Part shown: in pieces, positions 1 to 7,378 of the stretch
How the letters are laid out: each line of letters starts with the position of its first letter
Numbering within the stretch: the stretch's first letter is position 1
Assembly (NCBI GenBank): GCA_012513815.1
Contig: JAAZBM010000015.1
Coordinates: forward strand, 26,159 to 90,158
Reading direction: 5' to 3'
DNA from: Candidatus Sumerlaeota bacterium
GTDB lineage: Bacteria > Sumerlaeota > Sumerlaeia > Sumerlaeales > Sumerlaeaceae
DNA: 64,000 nt
The notes under the pieces: generated by a model
Database searches by the model: none
What the model was told of the DNA's origin: nothing
Seen by the model: only the letters and a program-made list of their open reading frames with translations
Position numbers and translations under genes: made by a program

Positions 1-88
1 ATACCTCACAATTATAATCTTAACAATAGTCTACTGTCAAAAATGAAGAATAAGCATTTTATTTGTGTAAACGCCCTACGGCACACTA

Positions 89-1258
89 TTATTTGGCTAA
101 AACTTCCTCAAACAACCGAGCACCCATTTCAAGCTGTGTGACCTCAATGTGCTCCTCGCGGGTATGCGCATACGCTATGTCTCCGGCGCCAATGACAACT
201 GCAGGAACACCCACAACGGAGAAAAAGGACGCGTCCGTCGCGAAGTTGACCCAGCCAAATGAACTGTCGGCGGCACCCACGGCCTCGGACGCCGCAGCAG
301 CCATCAACGAAACCCGAGCATCGGACGCTGTTTCAAGCGGCATTCCCCACATAATGGGAGGACCCAGAACGACACCACACGCACGGGCAAGCGTGTCAAG
401 TTCACTGGTCGCGCTCTCGGGAGTTTCGCCCGGCAACAATCGCCGGTCAATATCCAACGAGCACAAGTCCGGAACAATATTGACCGCCGTGCCGCCACTG
501 ATGACGCCCGGTGACAAAGTCGCGTGACCAAGCAAGGGGTGACCGGCATCCGATTGCAACTCCTGTGCCTTGCGGTCAAGCTGAACAATAAACTTCGACA
601 TATAGGTAATGGCGTTCTTGCCCAGTTGTGGGGTGCTACTATGCGCGGACTTGCCACGAGCAATCGCCCGCCAACGTGTCACGCCCTTATGCGCAATGAT
701 AGGACGGCATTGCGTCGGCTCGGCAACAAAGGCCGCAAACGGCATCTGATTGCGAATCAAACGCAACTTCTCGGGCATGACCTCGGTCAGATTGCGCACG
801 CCCAAAAACGCGTGTTCCTCATCACTTGTCGCAATGAACAAAACATTGTAACGCGGCACGAAAGCACCGGCCTTGGCGCGGCGCAGAGCCGTCAGCATAC
901 AAGCCATCGAGCCTTTGTTGTCGCAACTGCCACGCCCCCACAAGCTCCCATTATGAATCTGCCCAAACCAGACATCATACTCGCCATGAATCACGGGAAC
1001 CGTATCCAGATGAACGGTGTAGATGATTGTCTCGGAACACGCGAAATCGAATACCCCAAGAACATTCATCAAGCCTTCATTAGGGCTCGCCGTTTCGACA
1101 CTGTCGGCGCCTATCGCGCGCAAATAATCCGCTAACCACAACGCAAAGGAAACCTGCGAACCATCCGGAGCCGCAAGCCCCATCGTATTCTCGCTCAAGC
1201 GACTGACTAACGCCGACGCAAGAGCAATAACATCATCTATAACAACCTGATTACTCAA
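89..1258 (-). CDS. M20-family metallopeptidase (ArgE/DapE-like deacylase)
   Basis: A 389-residue zinc hydrolase of the M20 family, which removes acyl groups or cleaves peptides using one or two metal ions. Visible metal-ligand motifs are HLD (His83, Asp85), the GRGSCDNKG loop with Asp113, the DEE stretch with catalytic Glu147 and metal-binding Glu148, Glu180 in AEPT, and His365 near the C-terminus. The order and length fit acetylornithine deacetylase or succinyl-diaminopimelate desuccinylase, but the substrate cannot be told from sequence. There is no signal peptide, so it should be cytoplasmic. The start codon is TTG; an in-frame ATG nearby is absent. It lies 33 bases downstream of lpxD on the same strand and is probably co-transcribed. 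Family assignment is sure; the pathway role is open. Confidence 0.88.
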   Translation of the reverse strand: MSNQVVIDDVIALASALVSRLSENTMGLAAPDGSQVSFALWLADYLRAIGADSVETASPNEGLMNVLGVFDFACSETIIYTVHLDTVPVIHGEYDVWFGQIHNGSLWGRGSCDNKGSMACMLTALRRAKAGAFVPRYNVLFIATSDEEHAFLGVRNLTEVMPEKLRLIRNQMPFAAFVAEPTQCRPIIAHKGVTRWRAIARGKSAHSSTPQLGKNAITYMSKFIVQLDRKAQELQSDAGHPLLGHATLSPGVISGGTAVNIVPDLCSLDIDRRLLPGETPESATSELDTLARACGVVLGPPIMWGMPLETASDARVSLMAAAASEAVGAADSSFGWVNFATDASFFSVVGVPAVVIGAGDIAYAHTREEHIEVTQLEMGARLFEEVLAK

Positions 1259-1271
1259 CTAAACACCATCC

Positions 1272-1288
1272 GGGGACAAACTGTCCCC
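1272..1288 (-). other. Hairpin between lpxD and the M20 peptidase
   Basis: A perfect 7-bp inverted repeat (GGGGACA / TGTCCCC, 3-base loop) fills much of the 33-base gap between lpxD and the M20 gene. On the transcribed strand it is not followed by a T-run, so it is not a normal intrinsic terminator. It may be a processing or translation-modulating structure just ahead of the TTG start. Confidence 0.4.
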
Positions 1289-1291
1289 AAA

Positions 1292-2341
1292 TTATTCTTG
1301 TGACGACGAGCCGTCAAGACGCTTCTCAAGCTCTTCGATTCGGCGACGCAACGCCAACATTTCCTTGCGCATCTCAGGCAGCTTGTTTTGAGCTATCTTA
1401 ATGCGCAGTTCCTGTGTAACAGGAACTGCCGGTGTCCCTAGCACATGCTCGCCCGCCGGAACCTCGCGCATCACGTTTGACCCGGCCATCACAATCGCGC
1501 CATCGTTGATGGTCACATGGTCGGCGATGCCAACTTTAGCCGCGAGAATAACCCAGTTCCCGAGCTTGCAGGAACCGGCAACGCCCGTTTGCGAAACAAT
1601 CACGCAATCGTTGCCGATAACGCAATTATGTCCAACCTGAACAAGGTTGTCAATCTTGGTGCGAGCGCCAATCCGTGTCTCCGTAAAGCCCGCGCGGTCG
1701 ACGCACGAACAAGAACCGATTTCGCAATCATCCTCGATGACAACACAACCAACTTGCGGAATCTTGATGCGACCAACACTCACGATTTCGTACTTGAAAC
1801 CATCGCTCCCGATTACTGAACCCGCATGAATAATCACCCGATTGCCAATACGTGTGTTGGCCTCGATGACCACGTTGCTCTCGAACAAGCAATCGTCGCC
1901 AATGGACACATTCGGACCGATGACAACTCCCGGATACAGATAGCATCCCGCTCCGAGGACACTGCCGGGGCCAATCACGACATTCGGACCAACCGTTACG
2001 TTGGCGCCAAGCACGGCGCTCTCGTGAATGACGGCACTCGGATGAATCCCGTGAAACCATTGAACGGCCGAAATCGGATGCAACTTGCTAAGCAAACCTG
2101 CCATCGCCAGCCATGGGTCGGCGACCTCGACACAGGCGCGACCGGGCAAAACATTTCCCTGCTTTACGATAAATGCACCGGCGGCGGAAGAAAGCGCGGC
2201 TGTATTGAGCTTTGGCGTCGTAACAACACAAACATCACACGAGCCGGCAACATCAAACGAAGTCGCGGCGTTGATTTCAAAATCTGTATCAAGATTCGAA
2301 ACACGACCATTAACAACTTGGGCAAATTCACTTAATAACAT
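1292..2341 (-). CDS. lpxD: UDP-3-O-acylglucosamine N-acyltransferase LpxD
   Basis: LpxD transfers a 3-hydroxyacyl chain from ACP to the 2-amino group of UDP-3-O-acyl-glucosamine in lipid A synthesis. The 349-residue protein has the expected three parts: an N-terminal uridine-binding domain (about 1-98), a left-handed beta helix made of hexapeptide repeats such as IGPNVS and IGNRVI (about 100-310), and a C-terminal helix rich in Arg, Glu and Lys (about 315-349). The catalytic histidine is His238 in QVGHNC, equivalent to His239 of the E. coli enzyme. Length is normal. lpxA, lpxB and fabZ are not adjacent, so lpxD stands apart from the usual lipid A cluster. It follows a tRNA-Cys gene and a small lipoprotein gene on the same strand. 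Its presence is the main evidence for a Gram-negative envelope. Confidence 0.95.
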   Translation of the reverse strand: MLLSEFAQVVNGRVSNLDTDFEINAATSFDVAGSCDVCVVTTPKLNTAALSSAAGAFIVKQGNVLPGRACVEVADPWLAMAGLLSKLHPISAVQWFHGIHPSAVIHESAVLGANVTVGPNVVIGPGSVLGAGCYLYPGVVIGPNVSIGDDCLFESNVVIEANTRIGNRVIIHAGSVIGSDGFKYEIVSVGRIKIPQVGCVVIEDDCEIGSCSCVDRAGFTETRIGARTKIDNLVQVGHNCVIGNDCVIVSQTGVAGSCKLGNWVILAAKVGIADHVTINDGAIVMAGSNVMREVPAGEHVLGTPAVPVTQELRIKIAQNKLPEMRKEMLALRRRIEELEKRLDGSSSQE

Positions 2342-2385
2342 AATGACTTCGATAACTCCGGAATATCCATTTCTTTATCTTAATG

Positions 2386-2415
2386 TATATTGCCACATCA
2401 AGACTTTAATGCCAA
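2386..2415 (-). promoter_or_regulatory. Possible sigma-70-like promoter for lpxD
   Basis: On the minus strand a TTGGCA element (2410-2415) is followed after 18 bases by AATATA (2386-2391), about 45 bases before the lpxD ATG. Matches are moderate and only by eye. Confidence 0.3.
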
Positions 2416-2439
2416 AACTCAAGAAATCGTGACTGGTCA

Positions 2440-2619
2440 CTAACGGCGGAAACGATAATAGTTCTCGGGTTGAGCGGGTGGAGGGGTCAAATAATACTGG
2501 CCTACGGGAGGCTTGCCCGCATTGATGCATGGTGACGAAGGAGATGGATAATACGCGCAACCCGTGAAAACGAGCGCAAACGAAAAAACGACTAACAAGA
2601 CGAATAACAAGTGATTCAC
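2440..2619 (-). CDS. Small putative lipoprotein, 59 aa, GTG start
   Basis: A short open frame that begins with GTG at 2619, preceded by an AGAAGGAG ribosome binding site 7 bases upstream. The product starts with a hydrophobic stretch (VNHLLFVLLVVFSFALVFTG) followed by Cys21, which looks like a lipoprotein signal peptide with lipobox VFTG-C. The mature part is only about 39 residues, rich in Pro and Tyr (CAYYPSPSS; QYYLTPPPAQP), and ends in YYRFRR. No known family is recognised. It lies between tRNA-Cys (42 bases upstream) and lpxD (98 bases downstream), all on the minus strand. The strong ribosome site and clean lipobox argue that it is real; the function is unknown. Confidence 0.6.
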   Translation of the reverse strand: MNHLLFVLLVVFSFALVFTGCAYYPSPSSPCINAGKPPVGQYYLTPPPAQPENYYRFRR

Positions 2620-2661
2620 AAACGGTTCTCCTTCTATTTGGTTATTGTTCTCTATAAAAAA

Positions 2662-2736
2662 TGGAGGCGACGATCGGAATTGAACCGATGAATAGAGGTT
2701 TTGCAGACCTCTGCCTTACCGCTTGGCTACGTCGCC
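2662..2736 (-). tRNA. tRNA-Cys (anticodon GCA)
   Basis: The reverse complement folds as a standard cloverleaf. The acceptor stem pairs GGCGACG with CGTCGCC, followed by discriminator T and an encoded CCA tail (2662-2664). The anticodon stem is GAGGT/ACCTC with a seven-base loop CTGCAAA carrying GCA. The T arm contains GGTTCAATTCC. A possible promoter lies upstream: TTGAAG, 17 bases, TGTAAT, within about 2778-2806 on the minus strand. Confidence 0.95.
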
Positions 2737-2861
2737 CCGAAAATCCGCCACACCACCAAGATGTGTCAGCCTTATCTATTACAAAATATCCGTTTCAAAA
2801 CTTCAAATAAAACTGAACATTTTTGGCATTATCATTCATAACACCTCGAAAGGATGTCATT

Positions 2862-3491
2862 ATGTACAACACTAAACTTCTCTCCCCGTTCCTCACTATT
2901 GTCCTGTGTGCTTCCCTCTTTACCGCTTGCGACAAACCGCAGAAACCCGAAGACAATACGACTCCGGCGGTAAAACCAGCACCGGCTGAAGGTCTGACCA
3001 CTGCGGAAAAACCGACCACGACCGAGAGTCTGGCCACGGCCGATATCCCGATGACAGAAGATGAGGTCGCGCCGCCCCTTGAAGCGCAGGATATTTTCTC
3101 AGGAAAAAAGGTCACCCTCAAAGATTTCCAAGGGCAGGTTGTTTTTCTCGATTTTTGGACATCATGGTGTCCCCCATGCCAAGAACCGATGCGACACAAC
3201 CAAAAGCTTATGACGAAGCATGCCGAAGACTGGAAGGGCAAGGCCGCCATCATCGGCGTCAGTCTGGATGACTTGGTGGGAACCATACAGAAGCATGTCT
3301 CGGACAAGAATCTCACCGCGCCTCTGCAACTCTGGGCAGAGGGCGGATGGAACAGCAAGTCCGCCCAAGACTACAAAGTCAGGGGCGTTCCGAGCGCGTT
3401 CCTTATCAACAAAAAAGGCAGCATCGTCTGGAGCGGACATCCGGCAACGATTGATGTCGAAAAGATGATTGCGGAAGAAATAAGCAAATAA
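2862..3491 (+). CDS. TlpA-like thioredoxin lipoprotein
   Basis: A predicted thiol-disulfide oxidoreductase anchored as a lipoprotein in the periplasm. I chose the ATG at 2862 because it follows AAAGGA at good spacing and gives a clean signal peptide with lipobox LFTA-C (Cys23); the frame stays open further upstream without such support. Residues 24-68 form a Thr/Pro/Glu-rich linker. The AhpC/TSA-thioredoxin domain covers about 69-209 with the active site WCPPC (Cys103, Cys106) and the cis-Pro segment GVPSAF. Members of this family reduce or resolve disulfides in exported proteins, often in cytochrome c maturation or peroxide defence; the partner is not visible here. It converges on a second TlpA-like gene and shares a terminator with it. 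Confidence 0.85.
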   Translation: MYNTKLLSPFLTIVLCASLFTACDKPQKPEDNTTPAVKPAPAEGLTTAEKPTTTESLATADIPMTEDEVAPPLEAQDIFSGKKVTLKDFQGQVVFLDFWTSWCPPCQEPMRHNQKLMTKHAEDWKGKAAIIGVSLDDLVGTIQKHVSDKNLTAPLQLWAEGGWNSKSAQDYKVRGVPSAFLINKKGSIVWSGHPATIDVEKMIAEEISK

Positions 3492-3505
3492 CCCGGATAA
3501 AACAA

Positions 3506-3541
3506 GAGCGCGCATTCTATTTTTCAACAAAATGCGCGCTC
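3506..3541. terminator. Bidirectional terminator between the two thioredoxin genes
   Basis: An 11-bp perfect inverted repeat (GAGCGCGCATT / AATGCGCGCTC) with a 14-base loop sits between two convergent genes. A-rich and T-rich tracts lie in the loop and just outside. It can serve both transcripts. Confidence 0.65.
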
Positions 3542-3564
3542 AATAATTGAACCCGAAAAAAGGG

Positions 3565-4926
3565 TTACTTCATCAACTCGTCAATCTTTTCCTCGAGTGC
3601 TTTAGGTTCCAAATCACGAGCGATAACTTTGCCATCTTTGCCGATGATATATGTCGACGGAATCGCCAAAATACCATACGCGTCTGTCACATCGGAGGTG
3701 CACAGAAGATTCGGCCAAGTCATCTTTTCTTTCTCGACAAAAACCTTCCAAGCCTTCTTGTCTTGGTCGCAACTCAGACCCAGAACAACCAGACCCTTGT
3801 CCTTATATTTCTCATACAGAGCCTTCACACCGGGAATCGACGCGCGGCAAGGACCACACCATGAAGCCCAGAAGTCCAGTAGGACAATCTTATCCTTGAA
3901 CTGTGCAAGGCTGACACTGGTACCCTTGACGTCAAGAAGCTCAAATGCCATAGGCTCATCACCGGCCTTGAATCCGGCATTCTTCATCTTCATTGATTCA
4001 ATCTGACGGTCCAAACGCTCGACAAACTTCTTCAACCGAGCATTATACTTCGAATTCGGATACTTAAGGAAATAGGCATCAATCGCGTCGACAAGCTCAA
4101 CGGCCGAAGCATAAGCGGATTCTTCCGTTTTAGAAGCTGTTGTCGCCTTATCAACATACGAACCAAGAGCCGCAATCAACGCCAGTGCATCCATACTGCG
4201 ACTTGTCAATTCCTCGGCGTTGAGAACCTCGGCATTCGTCAACTCCATCTTCAGATTCACGAACTGCGCCGCGCCGGCACCAAGCACCGTCACCGCAAGT
4301 CCCTCATCGGAAGCGTAACTCTGCGGAAGTCCATCTTTCTCTAGTGACAGCAGATAATCTGATTTGATGAGCTTGGCATTGGAGCTGATTCCGCTCAGCT
4401 GCACAGCCTGATCCGGCGACGCCGAATACTTGATGCGCATGCCGTCCTCATTCAAATTGGCGCGAACATCCAGAACGCCAAGATCGGACTTCAGCGAAAG
4501 TAGACCATCGGCCTTGGGAACGGGAAGGAAGGGTTTGAGCAAATAGCCTTCGCCCTTGACAAGTTCGCCGTTTGGCTTCATGTAGTTAACATTCGGAATA
4601 ATGCTCGCCAAAGTCTCATTATCTGCAGAAGATTCCGGAGTATACTCCGAAAGAATTTTGTAACCTGTTGACGAACTCTCTGCGTCATCAAGAACATAAA
4701 TAATAAGTTTGGACTTGTTGTCAAAGTCGCGAGGTGTCGTGCCAAAAACAACGGTCTGCTTGTTGGTGACGTCGTATGTAAGACACTGCCCTTTTTTTAA
4801 TTGGTAAGCATCTGACAGCGTTGCGCGCTCCAAAGCATCCTCACCTGTAGCAAGAATAGGGAATGCAAACAAAAAACAAAATGCTAAAACTTGAAAACTA
4901 TAAGCGTAACTTTTTATTTGAGACAT
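3565..4926 (-). CDS. Secreted protein with large N-terminal domain and C-terminal TlpA-like thioredoxin domain
   Basis: A 453-residue exported protein. Residues 1-29 look like a signal peptide (hydrophobic FQVLAFCFLFAFPILA). Residues about 30-325 form a domain I do not recognise, mainly beta-like and then helical. Residues about 325-453 are an AhpC/TSA-type thioredoxin fold with active site WCGPC (Cys357, Cys360), cis-Pro in IPSTYI, and the usual Gly-Lys-Asp-Gly turn after it. The likely role is periplasmic disulfide exchange, with the N-terminal part giving specificity. The start has GGGAG six bases before the ATG. It faces the SDR/flavoprotein pair divergently and converges on the smaller TlpA-like gene. 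Thioredoxin assignment is firm; the N-terminal domain is unassigned. Confidence 0.8.
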   Translation of the reverse strand: MSQIKSYAYSFQVLAFCFLFAFPILATGEDALERATLSDAYQLKKGQCLTYDVTNKQTVVFGTTPRDFDNKSKLIIYVLDDAESSSTGYKILSEYTPESSADNETLASIIPNVNYMKPNGELVKGEGYLLKPFLPVPKADGLLSLKSDLGVLDVRANLNEDGMRIKYSASPDQAVQLSGISSNAKLIKSDYLLSLEKDGLPQSYASDEGLAVTVLGAGAAQFVNLKMELTNAEVLNAEELTSRSMDALALIAALGSYVDKATTASKTEESAYASAVELVDAIDAYFLKYPNSKYNARLKKFVERLDRQIESMKMKNAGFKAGDEPMAFELLDVKGTSVSLAQFKDKIVLLDFWASWCGPCRASIPGVKALYEKYKDKGLVVLGLSCDQDKKAWKVFVEKEKMTWPNLLCTSDVTDAYGILAIPSTYIIGKDGKVIARDLEPKALEEKIDELMK

Positions 4927-5095
4927 AGATGACTCCCTTTTTCAGGATATTATTTGTTTACAATTCATTTTAGCTTCTAATAGACGATTAAGTAACAATA
5001 GCGAACTAAATAGCACCCTCAGCGAAACCTTTTCGCCTTTGCTCTGTAGAATTATTTACACATTAACATTCCCTCAAATAGGAGGCATACAGACT

Positions 5096-5869
5096 TTGGA
5101 ACAAGTATCACTACAACCTATGAATGCAATCATCATCGGGGCGTCATCCGGTATCGGTGCGGCGACGGCTGAACAGCTCGCCATCAGAGGATACAGAGTC
5201 GCTCTCCTTGCCAGAAGAGAACAGGCGCTCAAGGATCTCGCGCAAATCATCAATCAACGATGCAGATGCGAAGACAGAGCCATTGTCTATCAGCATGATG
5301 TTACAAAGTATGATGAAATCCCGGCGCTTTTTGACAAAATCGTCAATGATATGGGAGGCATTGGGCTTGTCTTGTATTGTTCCGGAATCATGTCGGATGT
5401 GACTGTCGAAGAATTTGACTTTACAAAAGATAAAGACATGATCGATGTCAACCTTCTTGGAATGATGGCTTGGGTCAATCAGGCCGCGGATCTCTTCCAC
5501 AGACTTAAGGGGGGCGTCATCGCGGCAATCGCAAGCGTCGCCGGAGACAGAGGCAGACTCGGGCAACCCGGCTATAACACCAGCAAGGGAGCGCAGGCAA
5601 TTTTCCTCGAAAGTATGAGAAACAGATTGTACAAAGACGGAGTCAGAGTCATCACCTTCAAGCCAGGACCTGTCGACACGCCGCTCATTACGGTGTGCAA
5701 AACGAAAACCATGATGATTACGGCTGAAGCCGCCGCAAACAGAATCGTCAAATTTATCACAAAACCGAATTTCAACGGAACTGTCTATGTGCCATGGCAA
5801 TGGAGTCTGATTATGAAAACAATCATACACATCCCGGGATGTATTTTCCGTCGGTTAGGAATATACTAA
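5096..5869 (+). CDS. dprE2: SDR reductase, DprE2-like (polyprenylphosphoryl-2-keto-pentose reductase)
   Basis: A short-chain dehydrogenase with NAD(P)-binding motif GASSGIGAA and catalytic YNTSK (YxxxK). Beyond the family motifs it shares signature segments with mycobacterial DprE2: ASVAGDRGR against the ASSAAGERVR region, GVRVITFKPGPVDT against GVRVLVIRPGQVRT, and the C-terminal HIPGCIFRRLGI against HIPRSIFRKLPI, compared from memory. DprE2 reduces the 2-keto intermediate made by DprE1 from decaprenylphosphoryl ribose, giving the arabinose donor. I favour a TTG start at 5096 because AGGAGG (5080-5085) is 10 bases upstream; the next ATG (5120) has no ribosome site. The stop codon overlaps the next gene start (TAATG), implying translational coupling. 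The substrate in this organism is inferred, not shown. Confidence 0.75.
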   Translation: MEQVSLQPMNAIIIGASSGIGAATAEQLAIRGYRVALLARREQALKDLAQIINQRCRCEDRAIVYQHDVTKYDEIPALFDKIVNDMGGIGLVLYCSGIMSDVTVEEFDFTKDKDMIDVNLLGMMAWVNQAADLFHRLKGGVIAAIASVAGDRGRLGQPGYNTSKGAQAIFLESMRNRLYKDGVRVITFKPGPVDTPLITVCKTKTMMITAEAAANRIVKFITKPNFNGTVYVPWQWSLIMKTIIHIPGCIFRRLGIY

Positions 5870-7314
5870 TGCACGACAATCTTACCAACACAAAGCCTGA
5901 ATTGTCGCTCAAGAACATCCAACGCGTCGAAGGGTGGGGAACCGCTGTCCATGCCTTTGCCCATGTGCTTTATCCGACAACCGTCGAGCAGGTGCAGGAC
6001 GCCTTTGAACTTGCCAACAAACTCAACGCGAACATCGCGATGCGTGGCGGAGCGCAAAGTTACGGAGACGCCGCCATCATCAACAACGGTATCGTTCTCG
6101 ATCTTTCGAAGATGAACAAGGTCATCTCATGGGATCCGCAAACGGGCATTGCTGACCTCGAACCCGGTGTCACCATCGAGAATCTCTGGCACACCATCAT
6201 CGGCGATGGATACTGGCCTCCCGTCGTAAGCGGAACAATGTTCACCACCATGGGCGGATGTGCCTCGATGAACATCCACGGAAAGAACAATTTTAAAGCA
6301 GGAACGTTCGGAGAGCACATCGACGAATTCGACATTGTTCTCCCGGACGGAACACTCAAGACTGTGACCAAAAGCCTCGACGACGACCTTTATCTCTCCG
6401 CAATCGGAGGATTCGGAATGATTGGCGCAATTGTCAGAATCCGAATGAAGATGAAGAAAGTTTTCTCCGGACAACTCAGAGTCGAAGCATTCAACACGCC
6501 GAATATCCAAGCAATGATTGAATCATTCGAGGATATGTACAAAACATCCGATTATATGGTCGGATGGATCGACACCATTTGTGGTGGCAACGGAAGAGGG
6601 CGCAATGTCGTTCACAGAGCGAAGTATCTCAAAGAAAACGAAGACCCCGACCCACGCTACCTCATGAACATTCATGCGCAGGGACTGCCGCCGAACATCA
6701 TGGGCATATTCCCCAAACGTATGGTACACTTCCTGTTGGCGCCTTTCTGCAACAAGTACGGAATGCGGCTCATCAATGCGGCGAAGTATTACTCCAGCCT
6801 GATGACCCCTCAGCATATCATCTATCTGCAGACGCACGGCGCCTTCAACTTCCTACTCGACTATGTGCCGGACTGGAAACTTGCCTACGGAAAAGGCGGA
6901 CTCATTCAGTTCCAGACGTTTATCCCCAAGGAAAACGCGGCAAAAACGCACACGGAAATCCTCAAGAGAGCGCAACAGGCAGGGATGCCGCCATTCCTCG
7001 GTGTTTTCAAGAAACACAAACCGGACCCGTTCCTCATGACACACAGCGTCGACGGATTCTCGATGGCTCTCGATTTTAAGGTCACCAAAAGAAACCGAGA
7101 AAGACTCTGGAGACTCACGCACGACCTCACAGAACTTGCTCTCGACAATGGAGGCAAATTCTATTTCGCGAAGGACGCGACCATGCGTCAGGGAACACCG
7201 GAGCGATACATTCCCAAGGAAGACCTCGAACGGTTCAAAAAGGTCAAACACCTCTATGACCCCGACAATAGGCTCCAAACGGAACTCAGCAGACGAGTGT
7301 TTGGCACTTTCTAA
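5869..7314 (+). CDS. dprE1: FAD-linked oxidase, DprE1-like (polyprenylphosphoryl-ribose 2'-oxidase)
   Basis: A 481-residue flavoprotein of the vanillyl-alcohol-oxidase/FAD_binding_4 fold. The FAD-binding half contains RGGAQSYGD (about 59-67) and NIHGKN with His137, matching the IHGKNH segment of Mycobacterium DprE1; AYGKGGLIQFQ and GGKFYFAKDA match AYGPAGFLQYQ and GGRLYTAKDS of that enzyme, including the substrate-site lysine. The residue aligned by motif with DprE1 Cys387 (NICVDF) is alanine here (SMALDF). DprE1 oxidises C2' of decaprenylphosphoryl ribose. The ATG overlaps the SDR stop codon and has AGGAA upstream, so the two products should be made together. No UbiA-type phosphoribosyltransferase or arabinosyltransferase lies in the window. 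Family similarity is strong; reaction and substrate are inferred. Confidence 0.75.
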   Translation: MHDNLTNTKPELSLKNIQRVEGWGTAVHAFAHVLYPTTVEQVQDAFELANKLNANIAMRGGAQSYGDAAIINNGIVLDLSKMNKVISWDPQTGIADLEPGVTIENLWHTIIGDGYWPPVVSGTMFTTMGGCASMNIHGKNNFKAGTFGEHIDEFDIVLPDGTLKTVTKSLDDDLYLSAIGGFGMIGAIVRIRMKMKKVFSGQLRVEAFNTPNIQAMIESFEDMYKTSDYMVGWIDTICGGNGRGRNVVHRAKYLKENEDPDPRYLMNIHAQGLPPNIMGIFPKRMVHFLLAPFCNKYGMRLINAAKYYSSLMTPQHIIYLQTHGAFNFLLDYVPDWKLAYGKGGLIQFQTFIPKENAAKTHTEILKRAQQAGMPPFLGVFKKHKPDPFLMTHSVDGFSMALDFKVTKRNRERLWRLTHDLTELALDNGGKFYFAKDATMRQGTPERYIPKEDLERFKKVKHLYDPDNRLQTELSRRVFGTF

Positions 7315-7326
7315 ACGCGCAATAAT

Positions 7327-7366
7327 CAAAGCGGGCACCCTGACGAAGGATGCCCGCTTTCCTTTT
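7327..7366. terminator. Intrinsic terminator after the DprE1-like gene
   Basis: A strong hairpin with stem AAAGCGGGCA / TGCCCGCTTT is followed by CCTTTTAT on the plus strand. It sits in the short gap between convergent genes and is A-rich on the other flank, so it may also end the rhomboid transcript. Confidence 0.75.
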
Positions 7367-7378
7367 ATCTATCTCGCA

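Noticed and set aside
524..1135. Long plus-strand frame inside the M20 peptidase gene
   Set aside because: Antisense shadow of a well-supported gene; composition is Arg/His/Gln-rich as expected from reverse reading.
5096..7314. Horizontal transfer of the DprE-like pair, because it uses AGA for Arg more than neighbours
   Set aside because: Other plus-strand genes (49.6-55.7 kb) also use AGA often, so strand bias or expression can explain it; no mobile element flanks the pair.
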